Source of the DNA: Hemicordylus capensis
Taxonomy: Eukaryota > Chordata > Lepidosauria > Squamata > Cordylidae
Assembly (NCBI RefSeq): GCF_027244095.1
Contig: NC_069661.1
Span: 142,553,501-142,617,500 of the forward strand
Length of the DNA: 64,000 nucleotides
Reading direction: 5' to 3'
The translations under genes were made by a program, and so were the position numbers. Below, in pieces: positions 1 through 43,227 of the stretch (positions are counted from its first letter, which is position 1; every line of letters begins with the position of its first letter). Under the pieces are notes generated by a model. The model worked only from the letters and a program-made list of their open reading frames with translations, searched no databases and was not told the origin of the DNA.

Positions 1-260
1 CGGCCCGGCCGCGGAGGCAACAGGCGGCGGCAGCCGGCCTGGCCCGGAAAGGGGAGGCCGGCGGTGGCGGGGGCCCAGGCCCAGCCGGTGAGGCGGTGAC
101 GGCCCTGGATACTGGGGTGGAAGGTGCGGGTGGCGGGGGGGGAAAGATGACCGGCCCTAAAGAGGCCGGACGCAGAGACTGGCCGGGCAAGTCCTTGCAG
201 TGGAAAAAGGAAAGCGGCTTAGTCCAGCGCCCAGGCCCGAAATGACAGTCCGACGAGGGA
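1..260. other. CpG-dense GC-rich patch
   Basis: The first 260 bases are strongly GC-rich with many CpG dinucleotides and then fall abruptly to AT-rich DNA. This looks like the edge of a CpG island or a 5' exon of something extending off the left side. No protein could be recognised in any frame. It may be an outlying part of the PHYH CpG island or belong to an upstream neighbour. Confidence 0.45.
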
Positions 261-419
261 GCAAAGCAGGGACTATGCGGGGAGCAATAACAGTCTACTA
301 GTGCCCATTAATTTAACGGGCTCAAAGTTACTAGTCCATCATAAAATTACTTTTGAAAACAATTAAAGTTCTATAGATAAATCAATGTTATGAATCCCCA
401 TGAAGCGGATGGGGTGTGT

Positions 420-500
420 GAGAGAGTAAAGTGACTTGCTTGCTAAGGTCACTTGCTGAGTCAGTGGGTGAGGTGAGATTTGAACAGGGGCCTCCCAGCA
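420..500 (-). repeat. MIR-like SINE fragment
   Basis: The stretch reads like the reverse complement of a MIR/CORE-SINE core: a GTGACTTGC block, an AAGGTCACTTGCTGAGT block, then GAGATTTGAAC, the remnant of the tRNA B box. It is short and diverged, so it is old. Confidence 0.45.
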
Positions 501-1350
501 GCTTGTCTGAGGTAGGTTTACTTGGAAATAAATTCCTCTCTATATAAGGGGTAGAGTTTGCATAACATTTGCAGCATTTGCCACTACACAACACCAACTT
601 TCATGTTCCGGTTGTCAAGGAAAATGTGAGAAACAACAGTTTTTGGTAGGGAGTGCATATTGGTTGTACTGTGTGAGCTTATGAATGTTTACTCTGAAGT
701 AATTCCTTCTGACTCCAAGAGGATTTACTTTAAAGCAAACATGTAAACAATTGCTTCTAAACTTGTAAACATGCAAACAATTACTGTTACTAATACTTAA
801 GTATTACTGTTTTGAGTTGCATCCGATTATCTTCAAGAAACAAATCTACAAAATGAACAATTACACATATTTAATGCCGTAGTTGTTAGATTGCAGAGTT
901 GGTTGGTCTACAGCTTGCTGGAAGTTTTGAAATCCTATGGATGTTTTCAATGAAGTCTTAGGGTTGTTGTTTTTAAGTTGTTGTTGACCACTCTGGGGTC
1001 TCAGGATTAAGGGCGAAACAGAAATATATAAAGAAATGCCAGGCATTCTGTTGCTGTAGCACTTTCCTGCACTGAGTAGGGTGTCTTATTCAGTGGGGAC
1101 ATCCAAGGTCCCTCTTCCAATTCAAAAATGCTGATTCATGGGTGATTCTAATCATCATGCCTGATTCCATTGTTTATACATAGGAGGTTCTCAGTGTATG
1201 GGCGAATTGCTTTTAAGTGTTCTTGGTTTAAAAAAAATAATCTGCACTTCTTATTGTTAATGACATCTGTGTTGTTAATGACATATGCAGATGTTGTCCT
1301 GATAGAATGGGCTGCAGCTCGAAATGGGTTGGACTTTTCTTCGTATAACT
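501..1350. other. Unassigned AT-rich sequence
   Basis: No gene, known repeat or conserved motif was recognised here. Short open frames lack any protein-like composition. Confidence 0.5.
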
Positions 1351-1356
1351 TTCGAC

Positions 1357-1362
1357 AATAAA
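1357..1362 (+). promoter_or_regulatory. Candidate polyadenylation signal AATAAA
   Basis: AATAAA is followed about 25 bases later by a GT-rich stretch (GGCTTGTTGGTGTTC), the usual layout of a vertebrate cleavage site. It lies only 330 bases before the PHYH start codon on the same strand. It could end an upstream same-strand transcript or belong to an old LTR-like repeat. Nothing upstream identifies either. Confidence 0.3.
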
Positions 1363-1544
1363 TCTGCTTGGCACTCGATTATTTGACTGGCTTGTTGGTG
1401 TTCTTTGCCCCGGGGACTCCACCTCTTTTTTTGCTGCAGAAACAGCACACCCGACAGCCCCTTTAGACTTCAGACCATCTTGCAATCTAATCTGATCCTG
1501 AAGTTGAACTACCGTACACAAGGGCAGCCCAAGCAAGAGGGCCC

Positions 1545-1691
1545 GCCTATTTTCCCGCCTGTGGGCGGTGGAGCCTGGGTGGGCGGAGCCTGAGAGGGCC
1601 CGCCAATCAGCGGAGCGAGAAAACCGGGTTGTGTCTCCGTCAAGTGCTCTGCTTTTCCGTCTGCAAGTGACTGACTTCTTCTGAAAGCGTC
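1545..1691 (+). promoter_or_regulatory. PHYH: PHYH promoter and 5' UTR
   Basis: A TATA-less, GC-rich promoter directly precedes PHYH. Two GGGCGG GC boxes lie at 1563-1568 and 1581-1586 and a CCAAT box at 1603-1607. This is the layout of a housekeeping gene driven by Sp1 and NF-Y type factors. The transcription start is probably between about 1610 and 1660. An in-frame TGA at 1668-1670, 21 bases before the ATG, excludes an upstream extension of the reading frame within this exon. Confidence 0.75.
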
Positions 1692-33040
<31,349 letters not shown>

Positions 33041-33600
33041 ACTTTTGTCTGGATCCCAAGGCTAGGAAATGTGCTGCATTCCTGAACTGCATGAAAGAAA
33101 CCATGACCCTCTACTCAGATGTGTTCACAAGTTTTGTTCTTGCTGATTCCTCTGTTACTATTACGCTAATAATAATAGTTCTGTAGCACACTTATATTTG
33201 AAAATTAATCTGCAATCTTAGGCACACTTACTTTGGAAGTCGGTTCCCCCAGTGATTGACTTACAGTGAGAGCAGAGGGACCCCAGCTCCCTCACTCTTG
33301 TGTCAGTTACTTCAGCTACTGAGTCTGAAGGCTGTGGAGGATATGATTTGGCTAAAACCTGGGAGAGTGAGGGGCTCTTCTTACCTCCTTCCCCATAATT
33401 TGAGCACTGAATATAGTGGAACTTACTTTGGAGTAAACAGCATTCTTAAGATGATATTTAACGGATAACATCCCTTTGTCTCTAACGGATGCTAATCATG
33501 TTGGCTATTACTGATTATAGATATATTTTTAAAGAAAACCACGAAGTTTACTTAAGATACCAGTTAAATTAAAAGCCATAATTTTAATTTAACTGATATC
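33041..33600 (+). other. PHYH: PHYH 3' UTR and downstream sequence
   Basis: No AATAAA was seen soon after the stop. The first common variant, ATTAAA, is at 33568-33573 and lies within a long hairpin (33551-33605). 33195-33450 has a diverged copy of the dispersed repeat seen at 7448-7580. The true cleavage site is not established. Confidence 0.45.
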
Positions 33601-33605
33601 TCAAG
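33551..33605. repeat. 55-nt inverted repeat (hairpin)
   Basis: Left arm CTTAAGATACCAGTTAAATT plus AAAA; right arm, reversed, CTTGAGATATCAGTTAAATT plus AAAA. 22 of 24 positions pair, around a short loop. It ends exactly where a 5'-truncated SINE begins. Confidence 0.85.
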
Positions 33606-33747
33606 CTTGACTCAGCCTTCCATCCTTCCGAGGTCGGTAAAATGAGTACCCAGAATGTTGGGGGCAATATGCTACATCATTGTAAACCGCTTAGAGAGCT
33701 CCGGCTATAAAGCGGTATATAAATGTAAGTGCTATTGTAAGTGCTAT
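33600..33747 (+). repeat. 5'-truncated SINE (GCTATT-tail family)
   Basis: 3' half only, from CTTGACTCAGCCTTCC through GTAAACCGCTTAGAGAG to an irregular GTGCTATT tail. Confidence 0.85.
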
Positions 33748-36700
33748 CTTAAAGACAAAGGGAGGTAGACAGATGCTGCTTTCATGCCCTTCACCACACT
33801 CTGCCTTCATAATGGTTGCGGCTCATTCAGCCATAGGTTTTAGACAGGATCTCCCTATGGGTATTAATGATATGGTTTCAGATATTCATCGGGATTTAAT
33901 TTTGTGGGGTTTATTTGCAAATGTTACTTATGACAATTTGCCATTCAAAACTGCTTTTAGTCCTTGGTGGAAAATGTACATTTGATTATTCCTCGCTTTC
34001 CCAAAGTCAAAATAATCTGTTAGCTGTGTCTCAACAAATGCCTACAGGGTTGGTGTTTTTCTTTCCTTAGGAATCTATTGCATAGTTCATTTATTAAATA
34101 TAGATTTGGGATGACTGTAGCACCTTTCAGCACAGGATCTAAGACTGGTAGTGTGGTGACCCATTCATGCAATACCATCTCTGTGTAGGAGCCACCACTC
34201 CACCCCAACTGTTCACCCCCCTAAACCAGGGCTGCACACACACACCCCAATTTTTGGACTACAACTCCCATCAATCCACAGCCACAGTGGCCAATAGTCA
34301 GGAATCATGGGATATTGTAGTCCAACATCTGCAGGAGCTATCTACAGGCATCATGATAATATACCCGCAATGGATTGTAGGTCTATTGTGGGTAGCATTT
34401 TGTACTGCAGTGTTAACCAGTCTCTAACCTTTAGAGCCATATCTTAGACAAGTTGTCTCCCCTGACCCATGAGTCCAATATGCAATAACGTTGAACTTCA
34501 GGCTCCTTGAGGGAACTTATTTGTTTAAGGAATTTATATTTCATCTTTTGAGTGAATGCTCCTCAAGGTGCTTACAAACAAAGAACCCACATAGACACAT
34601 GCACAGCTTAACAACTCGTAGCCCTCTGGTTGATGGTAGCGGGCAGAGGGTGCTTTCAGACCTGGGGTTAAATGGTGCATTATCAAATACTGCAATAGCT
34701 AGGCTTGTTTTCTAGAGCATACTGGCAATTTGCTACTCACCTGAGGCCAGTTGGCTGTTGGCTTCAGCTTCTTATGAACAGAAGAATTATTCCCGTATAA
34801 CCAGCCAAGAGCTGTTGCAGGGATGACTTGAGAGGAAGGCGGGAGAGAGCATCCCTCTGTGCCTACTGTCTTCCTACTGTGGTGGCAAGGCAGGCAAGGG
34901 TAGCATTGGTGTGTATGGAAGCATGAGTGTTTGTTTGGCTACATATTTTCATGACCATTTAAAAAAATCTAATATATGACCATAGTATGTAAGTTACATA
35001 CAGCCTTCACAATACCTAGCATTAACATAGGCAGTGCTGACACGGATACCTATAATTGTTATATGATTTGAAAAAAAGTGTATGAAAGTAGGGCAAAATC
35101 ATTCCAGATTGGGAGTACCGTAAGAGGGGAGGGGAATGGCATTATAGTCTTTTCTAGCTCTGGTTGCATGCAGTTCCACATGTGGCTGTAGAAGAGGTAT
35201 AATTTCTTATTTAACCCCAAAAAAACCCCAAACAAAAACCAACCATTTAGCCCTCCTAGAAAAATGGTCCGTCATCCTTCTGCTTTCAGTCTTGTGCTTA
35301 GAGGCATGACAATATATTGAACATAGATATAAAGCAATGACCCAGAATGTTGGACACAAACTAGGGAAACCTGGGTTCAACTCATTAATGGCTGAGCCAT
35401 GACCTTGGGCCAGTGATTCTTTCAGCGTAACCTACTTTACAGGCTTGCTGTGAGGAAAATATGGTATAACCTTATGTACACCTCCCTGAAGGCAGGATGA
35501 GATACATTTAACTTGTATCCTTTCTATTCTCCATGGAAAAGCTCCTCCTAGGGACTTTGGTCAGCTATACTATGCATATTCTGTAAGTTTGCTGAGAAAA
35601 CTCCTATAAGGCAGCAAGCTAACAATCTTGTCACTACTAAAAAAAATAAAAATGGCTTGTATGCAGAAAGTTCCAGGTTCAATCTCTGATATCCCCAGAT
35701 AGGCTGGGAAAGACCCCTGTCAAATACTGGAACATTCCTGTTAGTCCGCATAGACAATACTAACCTAGATAGACCAATGGTCTGACTGTTGCGGATCCAT
35801 ATGTTTCTGGACTTAATCTCGGCAGACTGCAGGTAAGGGATTGCATTTTTAAAATGTTTCTTCACCTAAAAAGGAAACTTCCTGCTGCTCTTACACTAAC
35901 TTATGGAGGAGAAAAGTTTCAGTTCTCTCACTGGTGTGTCCATTTTTTTAAATGGTTACATTTAGGGGATTTTTTTTTAATTTTTACGCAGAACATTGTT
36001 CAGTTTGTAAACTCCATTTGCAGTCACAATGCTGGTGCATAGAAAGGCCTTCACCATGTAATGTTCTGAACCATGTAATGTTCTAATGTTCCTTTGGACT
36101 GAGTGTGTCCTATGTGTGCTCTGTTGCAGCACACAGCATTTTCTTGCTTTTTGACTTGCTTTTTCTTTTCTTGCTTTTTAATATTATGGATGAGTACTGA
36201 TCCAAGAAAAGAGCAAAATCCACCCCATTTGGACTACTTTCCCTCATAGACAGTGCCCCCATTTATATATCCAACGTTTCCCATGTGGAGCAGCCCTGTT
36301 TCTGCTGCTGCATGGAAGAAGTAATGTATGAACCAGTGGGCCATACTCCTCTTTGATAGGCAAAGATGTACTGCCATGCTCATGGAAGCCGAAGCTGGGA
36401 AGTGTGGTCTGCTGATTGCTCCATGTGAACATTTCTTCTTGCTGGTGTAACAGATCGAGGGTTATGCCCACCCACTTGCTCCAGAAGGCAGGACTATGTA
36501 AATGAAGGATATCTTTAAAAGGATCCCTTCAGTTCCATTGAACAGCTGAGCTACAAACAATATAACTCATCTTGAAAAGAAAGAAAATGACACAACAGCA
36601 GGCAGGCAAAAACCAAGGAATGCTGACTGGTCAAGTTCTGTATAAACTGGTTAACTAACTGGTGCACAACTAACAGACATGAATTCTACAAAAGATCCCC

Positions 36701-36829
36701 TGTGACCTTTAAAGTGGCATTAATGGACAATGTATGTAATGCTGACACCCTCCTGGCAGAGGTAATGGCTATCGGGATTGCCACTTTTTTTTAAAAGCAA
36801 GATATGTAGTGGTGCCTTGTGGTTAATAA
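33748..36829. other. Intergenic sequence, few recognisable features
   Basis: Contains a probable hAT-MITE (34218-34365), a diverged tRNA-SINE remnant (35365-35520) and a 5S-headed SINE scrap (35690-35795). The remainder shows no gene, no conserved exon and no clear repeat. Confidence 0.6.
34218..34365. repeat. Palindromic MITE-like repeat
   Basis: It contains GGACTACAACTCCCATCA and, about 60 bases later, CATGGGATATTGTAGTCC, near-complementary arms. A scrap with GATGGGACTTGTAGTC lies at about 43525. The pattern is common in reptile genomes. Confidence 0.55.
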
Positions 36830-37075
36830 TAATAATTCGATTTCTATACCGCCCTTCCAAAAATGGCTCAGGGCGGTTTACACAGAGAAATAATATATAA
36901 ATAAGATGGATCCCTGCGCCCAAAGGGCTCACAATCTAAAAAGAAACATAAGACAGACACCAGCAACAGTCACTGGAAGTTCTGTGCTGGGGTGGATAGG
37001 GCCAGTTACTCTACCCCTGCTAAATAAAGAGAATCACTACAGTAAAAGGTGCCTCTTTGCCAAGTTAGCAGAAGC
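36830..37075 (-). repeat. LINE-like 3'-end repeat, reverse
   Basis: It has TTTCTATACCGCCCTTCC and GGCTCAGGGCGGTTTACA at the left, then CCCAAAGGGCTCACAATCT and GGATAGGGCCAGTTACTCT. The reverse of it aligns with the forward repeat at 54150-54365, which shares GGCACCTTTTA, AACTGGCCCTATCCA and GACTGTGAGCCCC-type blocks. Probably an L2- or CR1-mobilised SINE or LINE tail; I cannot assign it. Confidence 0.6.
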
Positions 37076-37469
37076 TCAAACGGCAGGAGATGTAGCACCC
37101 TCAGGACAGTGTGAAGGCCCCATGTCAGGAAGTGGAAGACAACAGCAATGAGCCTAGGCACGAAGCCTGGAGCTTTAAAGTGTTTGATTTTAAGCCCTTC
37201 TCCAGACTGTGCTGGAGGAAGGAGAGAAGTTCTTTAAAGCCACAGCTGGACACCTGCATGGAACATCTGGAAGACTATCTTAAAAAAAACTTCTCCAAGT
37301 GAATTGGTAGATACGATTTGTGGAGGCCCTATGAGATTAAAGGATGATATTGATTGCTGTGGAAGAGAACCCGTGATGTATCAGTAAGTTGAACTCAACC
37401 TCAAAGTGGCTAGCCTTAGCCAAGCTGGGTTTGGATGATAGATTGGACCCTGGGAGAGGAGATCCACAT

Positions 37470-37722
37470 AGGAACATAGGAAACTGCCATATACTGAGTC
37501 AGACCATTGGTCCATCTAGCTCAGTATTGTCTTCACAGACTGGCAGCGGCTTCTCCAAGGTTGCAGGCAGGAATCTCTCTCAGCCCTATCTTGGAGAAGC
37601 CAGGGAGGGAACTTGAAACCTTCTGCTCTTCCCAGAGCGGTTTCATCCCCTGAGGGGAATATCTTGCATTGCTCACACATCAAGTCTCCCATTCATATGC
37701 AACCAGGACAGACCCTGCTTAG
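37470..37722 (-). repeat. 5S-headed SINE, reverse
   Basis: 3' end at the left (AGGAACATAGGAAACTGCC), 5S-like head truncated at the right (GACCCTGCTTAG). It adjoins the left side of the DIRS fossil. Confidence 0.8.
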
Positions 37723-37724
37723 AG

Positions 37725-39480
37725 AATCCCTTGGAGGGAGAAAATGTTGACCCTTCACTGCCAAGTTCTTAATGTCTGAGAACCACAGTTTTCTGGACCA
37801 GATAGGAGCTACTAGGATTATTTTGACTCTCTCCAGGAGTAGCTCTTATAAATCTTGCAAGGAGTGGAACCAGGGGAAATGCATATAGCAATAATGGAGG
37901 CTACAATCAAAAGTGCATCCATCGCCTCTGCCCCCTCGGTTGGAAACCGAGAGACAAACTGCTGAAGTTTGGAGTTGATGGGAGATACAAAGAGGTGTTT
38001 CTGTGCGGATCTTGGATGCTCTATTATCCAATTGAATACCTGAGCATGGAGGCTCCACTCCGCTGACTGTACCTTCTGTTGGCTTAGCCAGTCCGCCTTG
38101 GTGTTCAAGACACCTCTGATGTGATGTGCCATGCCATAATGGATACCAGATGCCACTCTACCCATCTCATGATTTCCATTGTCTGTTGGTGTAGGGAGCG
38201 AGATCTGCTCCCTTCTTGGTGATTTGTGTGCGCTTTGGCAGACATGTCTGTTCAAATAAGTACATAGGCACCTGCAGTGGGAGGCTGAAAGGAGAGAGGC
38301 GCTAGGTAAATTGCCCTCAATTGAAGTAGTAATACAGATGAACGCCCTGAAGTTGGAAATGAGTGACCAGGTGAGCCAGGATCTTGGTGAAAACTCTGGT
38401 TGTAGAGGAGAGTCTGAACGGAAGAGCCTGATACTGAGACTGATAGTGCTGGTTCTGGTAACAGAAGCACAGCAGATGTCTGCTGGAGGGGTGAATTGGA
38501 ATATGCAGATAAGCTTCCTTCAGGTCTATGGATGCTAAGTAGAATCTGGAGCCCCTCTGCTATAGAACATAGGGTTTCGATTCAAAATCTCCCCTGGACC
38601 ACTAACTTGTTGAAAAACTGTAGATCCAGCACCGCCCAAAGTGACCCATCCTTCTTGCGGATGGTGAAAATGATGGAATATATACCAAAACCTCCCTGAG
38701 AAGGAGGAACCTTTCTATGCCTTCTATTTGCAGGACATGCTGTATGTATGTATGTATTGGTTTATTTCGGCCCAAGGCCAGCATAATAGGTCATGCTGTA
38801 TTGCCTGTGGGAGACCTGTTGGCTCTGGGATTTTGGGGTCAGTTGTAATCCGGACCTTGAGTGGTGGTGGTGGGGCTTTATTTTGAACCCATTGATCATT
38901 GCTGAAGACTTCCCAGGCTTGCCAGTAACTGATAATAAGCTCCCCACTTCATAAGAAGGGGGAGTCAGGAATTTTGCCTGGGGACTTGGACTGGGAAAGA
39001 AGAGGATTTTCTAGGCATTGATTGTAAAGTCTGCATTCCCAGATAGAAAGGTCTGTTCCAAAAGGAACTTTGGGCCCGTGGAGGGTCTCTACTGTGGGCA
39101 GGGGGGAAGGTACAGAAACCCTTATAAGATTGGGTACATTTATGCAGAGGCCTTTTATCCTTCTCCTTATGAGAAGAAGGGAGAGCTTTATGTTTGTCCT
39201 TAGTTTCCACCAAGATGTTCTTGAGAGCCTTGTCACTGAAAGGTTTAGACCCCTTATAGGGAACAGTGGCTAAATTAGACTTGGAAGAGTTTACAGCCTG
39301 CCAGTGCTTTAACCAGATACTCTTCTGGGCCACTATATTAAATCCTACAGCTTTGTCAGAAAACTTGATAGCACTGGCTGTAAAAAAGAACCTTTGCAAT
39401 CTAAGTAGCTTGCTCCTCGACTTGTGGGGAAATCACAGTGGTGACCTCCATTACACCAGCAAGAAGAACTTTGCGGTGAG
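37725..39480 (-). mobile_element. DIRS-type retroelement fossil
   Basis: On the minus strand, from right to left, there is a gag-like region (about 39480-38950), a reverse transcriptase region (about 38750-38240) and an RNase H region (about 38255-37818, with HHIRGVLNTKADWLS). These match the DIRS family. No tyrosine recombinase region or terminal repeats were recognised, so it is a partial copy. It is broken, with an estimated several interruptions in the coding regions, and looks moderately old. A 56-bp insertion flanked by a 9-bp duplication lies within it. Confidence 0.8.
38745..38800. mobile_element. Small retroposed insertion within the DIRS fossil
   Basis: A short segment (GTATG repeats, then TTTATTTCGGCCCAAGGCC) followed by a second copy of CATGCTGTA; the first copy is at 38736-38744. 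It looks like the extreme 3' end of a retroposon and postdates the DIRS copy. Confidence 0.65.
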
Positions 39481-41337
39481 TGAGTACTAATGTTCCATTT
39501 CATTTGTGAGCCAGGGCTAAGATCATGAGAGAGGTAGCCAGTGCCTGGGTTTTCAGGTATGTAAAAACATTATTTCACCTTGTCACAGTACCCACTGGGA
39601 AACTCCCCTTTCAGCATCCTGCACCAACTTCCCCTGAAGAACAGTTCTGCTAGGATAAGAATATAACTATATAAGGTGCATCAGATGTACCAATTCTTCA
39701 CTGATTAATGATTGCAGGAAGTTTCAAAAGCTGATGAAATATAGTTCTAACTACAGCAGTAAACTATGGCTTGGGAATCACCAGTAGCCCCCATGTGCAT
39801 ATTAAGGTGACACCTGTCATGGTAATAAAAGCAAGAGAGAATGCTGAAATAGCAGAGGTTTCTTTAAAGTCTGCATGACCTGTCAAAGAGGCAATGAACT
39901 TTTGTGTTTAATTTTTAGAATGAAAAGTAGCTTGCCTCTTCAGCAGTATAAGTAGCTGCTGTGGGAACTTAAAAGAATCCCCAACTTGTACAGACTGTCC
40001 TCTTCCATACATGAATATTATTTGTTGGAGCACAGCCACAGAAGACAAGATCAGTATTAAGATCAGCATTCAGAAATCTCTCAACTTCTTTTCCATTTAG
40101 TGGTTGTGTGGTATGATGGTTGATCACCAAAAAGCAAGCAAAAGCACACTGGTGATCCTCAGTCAGCATAGATGGACTGAGAACCACTCAACTAGAGAAT
40201 ACATTAAGCTGAGATTTGTCAGTTTTTGGTTAGTAGGGGGAAAGAATCCTTAGACTGACAAGTTCAGTGGCTTAATTACATCATGTGCTGTACATCAAGG
40301 AACATCATGCACAGTTTGTAGTGGAAACATTAGAGGAAGCAAAGAGATTCAGGGCATAAACCATTCATTCATCAGAGTAAGATGATGCTATGCCAGGAGC
40401 ACAAACCCAGCATTAACAGTATTTACTTTCAAGTATTCGTGTACATTCCATAACCTGGCTGCTGCCAATGCAGGATTTCAGAACTGGAATGGTGTTTCTG
40501 TGCAGCATTCAGATACAAGACTTTTTAAGAATACCTTCCTATTCCTGCTCCAAGCCTTTTCCCTATTTCAATTCTTTTTATGATAAAAATGAATGACATA
40601 AACAGAACTCTCATCTTTGTTAGAACTGCATTATTGGATGACACAAAGGGCCCATCTAAATCAGCACTCTGTTTTAAATAGTGACCAGCACATACCTCTA
40701 GAAGTTCATAAGTAAGGACTGAAGGCAATGACCTTCCCTTGTTGTTTACCCTTTGCATCTGATGCTCATTTCTGATGTTCACTGACACATTTCTATAGGG
40801 CAGGTCTATCAAGACTTCAAAGCCATAACAGCTACATAGCACTTCTATTAGTCTTGGAACTGGATTATGTGAAACAGTAGAAAGATTCATAGTATCCACA
40901 ATGTGTGTGTTCGTCCCACATATCTAGTGTCAGGGAGAAAGACTTCTTGATGAGAGGGTATGCCTTCTGGCAGCCTTGAGTCCAGACACCTTTCCATAGA
41001 AGTTAGCCACCAGTTTGAACATGCTTTTGCAATGTTCATGGAAAGTATCATGGCAACCTTATGAAGATCCTGTAAGATTCCTAATTTAACTGACCTGATA
41101 AAGTTGTGTAGGCAGAATAAGTTGGGTTGTGGAGAATGTGCATAGAGTTATGCTACATCCTATCAGCTATGCTCTATTCTGACAGAAAATTGTGGCAAGA
41201 CAACGGATTAACTTTGGCTATTGTGGCCACAATTAAAAATGCTCAGGGACAAATAACCTCTAGAAGTATGTCACATTCTGAGAATGATAGGACTAAGGAA
41301 AGAGATCTGAGTGTTAAGTTGCATTCTGTGATCTTCT
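39481..41337. other. Intergenic sequence, nothing recognised
   Basis: AT-rich DNA without recognisable repeats, conserved exons or long protein-like frames. Confidence 0.55.
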
Positions 41338-41943
41338 GTGGATTGGACTACACTCCCAGCTAAAGAATCAGGTTCACAGACTGGATGTACTTTTGAGTCC
41401 AGCCTTATATTTAGAGGCCCAAGTGGCACAAAGCACATCAGGGATGGCTCCTCCTGGAAAGGGATAGTCTGGGCCATGTTTATTAATGCTGTGGCAACAT
41501 CTTGTTTACATTACTGTAAAGCATTACATAGTGGGCTGCTTGTGGAGACTCTGAACCTTAGTCATCTAGCCACTCTTTTATATAACAGCTTGGATTATAT
41601 CCTGCCAGTCTTGAATCAACTGCACGAGCTACTGGTCCACTTCTGGGTGCAGTTCAGAGTGCTGGCTCTTACCTTCAGGGGTGCAGCTAGGTAATTTTAG
41701 AATCTGGATCTAATGGCCTTACAGGGCCCCCTTCACTCCCTGGTGATTCCAGCCTATTGTTTCTAGTCCTGCCTTCAGGAGCCACAGAAAAAAAGTCCAT
41801 TCTTCCTCCTGTACATATGCTCACACATGTGACACTTCCTAAACTTAGGCCAAATTCTTGTTGCATCATGCCAATGAATTCAAAAATTAAAACCACAACA
41901 CATGCCTCTTGCTTCCCAGTCAACTTGAACATTACATAGCGCA

Positions 41944-41987
<44 letters not shown>

Positions 41988-43130
41988 GTTTGGATGTTAA
42001 CAGTTCCACTTTCACTAGGTGTGAAATACTTCATAGGTAAAGATAACTTTCTGGCAGCTTTACTGCAGCATGGGGAAAATCAATAAGAACCACAGGACTG
42101 ACTGATTTCTTTGAAATAATAATAAATAATACAAGAATCCTGCCATGGTTTTCTGATATCCGTGTCCAGTTTCAACACCCTATGCCAAACTATTCCTGGA
42201 GATCTAAAGGGTTGGGCATTAAAGTGGGTCCTTTACCCCTTTTTATTAAGGCAAAGTGTTTTGGTAATTTTGTGCCTTGAAACACAACTTTTTTTGAAGT
42301 TTTTTTTTAATTCATTAAAAACCAGCAGATTGACCTATCCATTTCAAATCCAGTACACCAAGTCCTGCCACCCTGCCCTATATCTGTGCCCAATTTCAAA
42401 GCCCTATGCCAAACCATTATGGAAATATACAAGAGGAAAAATAAAAACCACATGAGCCCCATAGTCTCCAGCATTGCCTTCTCCAGGGCTTCATGGCTCT
42501 TCTTCAGGCAGGCACAGGCCACTGAGGAGGTGGCATCAGGGCAGAAGGTGTGTATTGGGCAGTGCAGGCCTCTGTGCTTCCAGCTCTGCTATAGAAGAGC
42601 TTCCCAGGGAGGCAGGGAGAGAGCACAGTTCTCCACCTTCATAAGCCCCACCCACCAAACAGCTGAACACCAGGTAGCCTGCCTGCCCTTGAGAGTCTAC
42701 CTGGGCTGCTGGAGTGGAGAAGGTAGCCAGGCAGGAATCTCCAAGTTGGCACCCATGATTCCTGACACTGGCAGCAGGGCCCTCCAAGACAGTGGGGCAC
42801 ATGGACTTTTGCCCCAAGATTTGTGGGGAATGGAATCTCTGCTTACCTTAAAGCCCTAAATATCTTCAGACCCAAGTTTTGAGGGGCTGTCTTCTCTTGC
42901 ATGAACCTGTCTAAATGTTACAATCATATTTAGAGGTCCATCTCTACGCAGATCCCTACCTTTTTAAGGTAACTGTGGACAGGACCCTCTCCTCAGCTTT
43001 GGAATGCTGCCCCAGTGAGGCTCATCTAATGTCAGATGACTATTTGCCTAGGCTTTTTAGATACTTTACTCTGGCTTACCTGCCCTGCTGATTTTAATAA
43101 TGTTTGTTGATTTGATTGCTTACAAGTAAA
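41338..43130 (+). mobile_element. Diverged L2 LINE split by a hAT insertion
   Basis: The left part (to 41675) gives FRGPSGTKHIRDGSSWKG, then HYCKALHSGLLVETL and VLNQLHELLVHFWVQFRVLA. The right part (from 42850) gives KALNIFRP and, further on, DRTLSSALECCPSEAHL. Both fit the C-terminal region of L2 ORF2. The reading runs ALT(F)/KAL across the hAT insertion. Much more decayed than the L2 at 13757-15096. Confidence 0.65.
41676..42841. mobile_element. hAT-type insertion in L2 with exact 8-bp duplication
   Basis: Starts CAGGGGTGCAGCTAGG and ends GGAATCTCTG. Flanked by identical CTTACCTT copies (41668-41675, 42842-42849). 1166 bp, includes a (GT)n run at 41946-41986. No transposase seen. Confidence 0.8.
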
Positions 43131-43227
43131 CATTCATTTTTCATGTTGCAATTCATTCTCCTAGCTTCCAGGTTGAAATTATCCAGGTTGCATCCATTCT
43201 CCTAGCCTTCTATCTATATACCTATGA

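Noticed and set aside
42386-42859. A 157-residue open frame in the intergenic region
   Set aside because: It lies almost wholly inside the hAT insertion at 41676-42841, and its sequence shows no domain.
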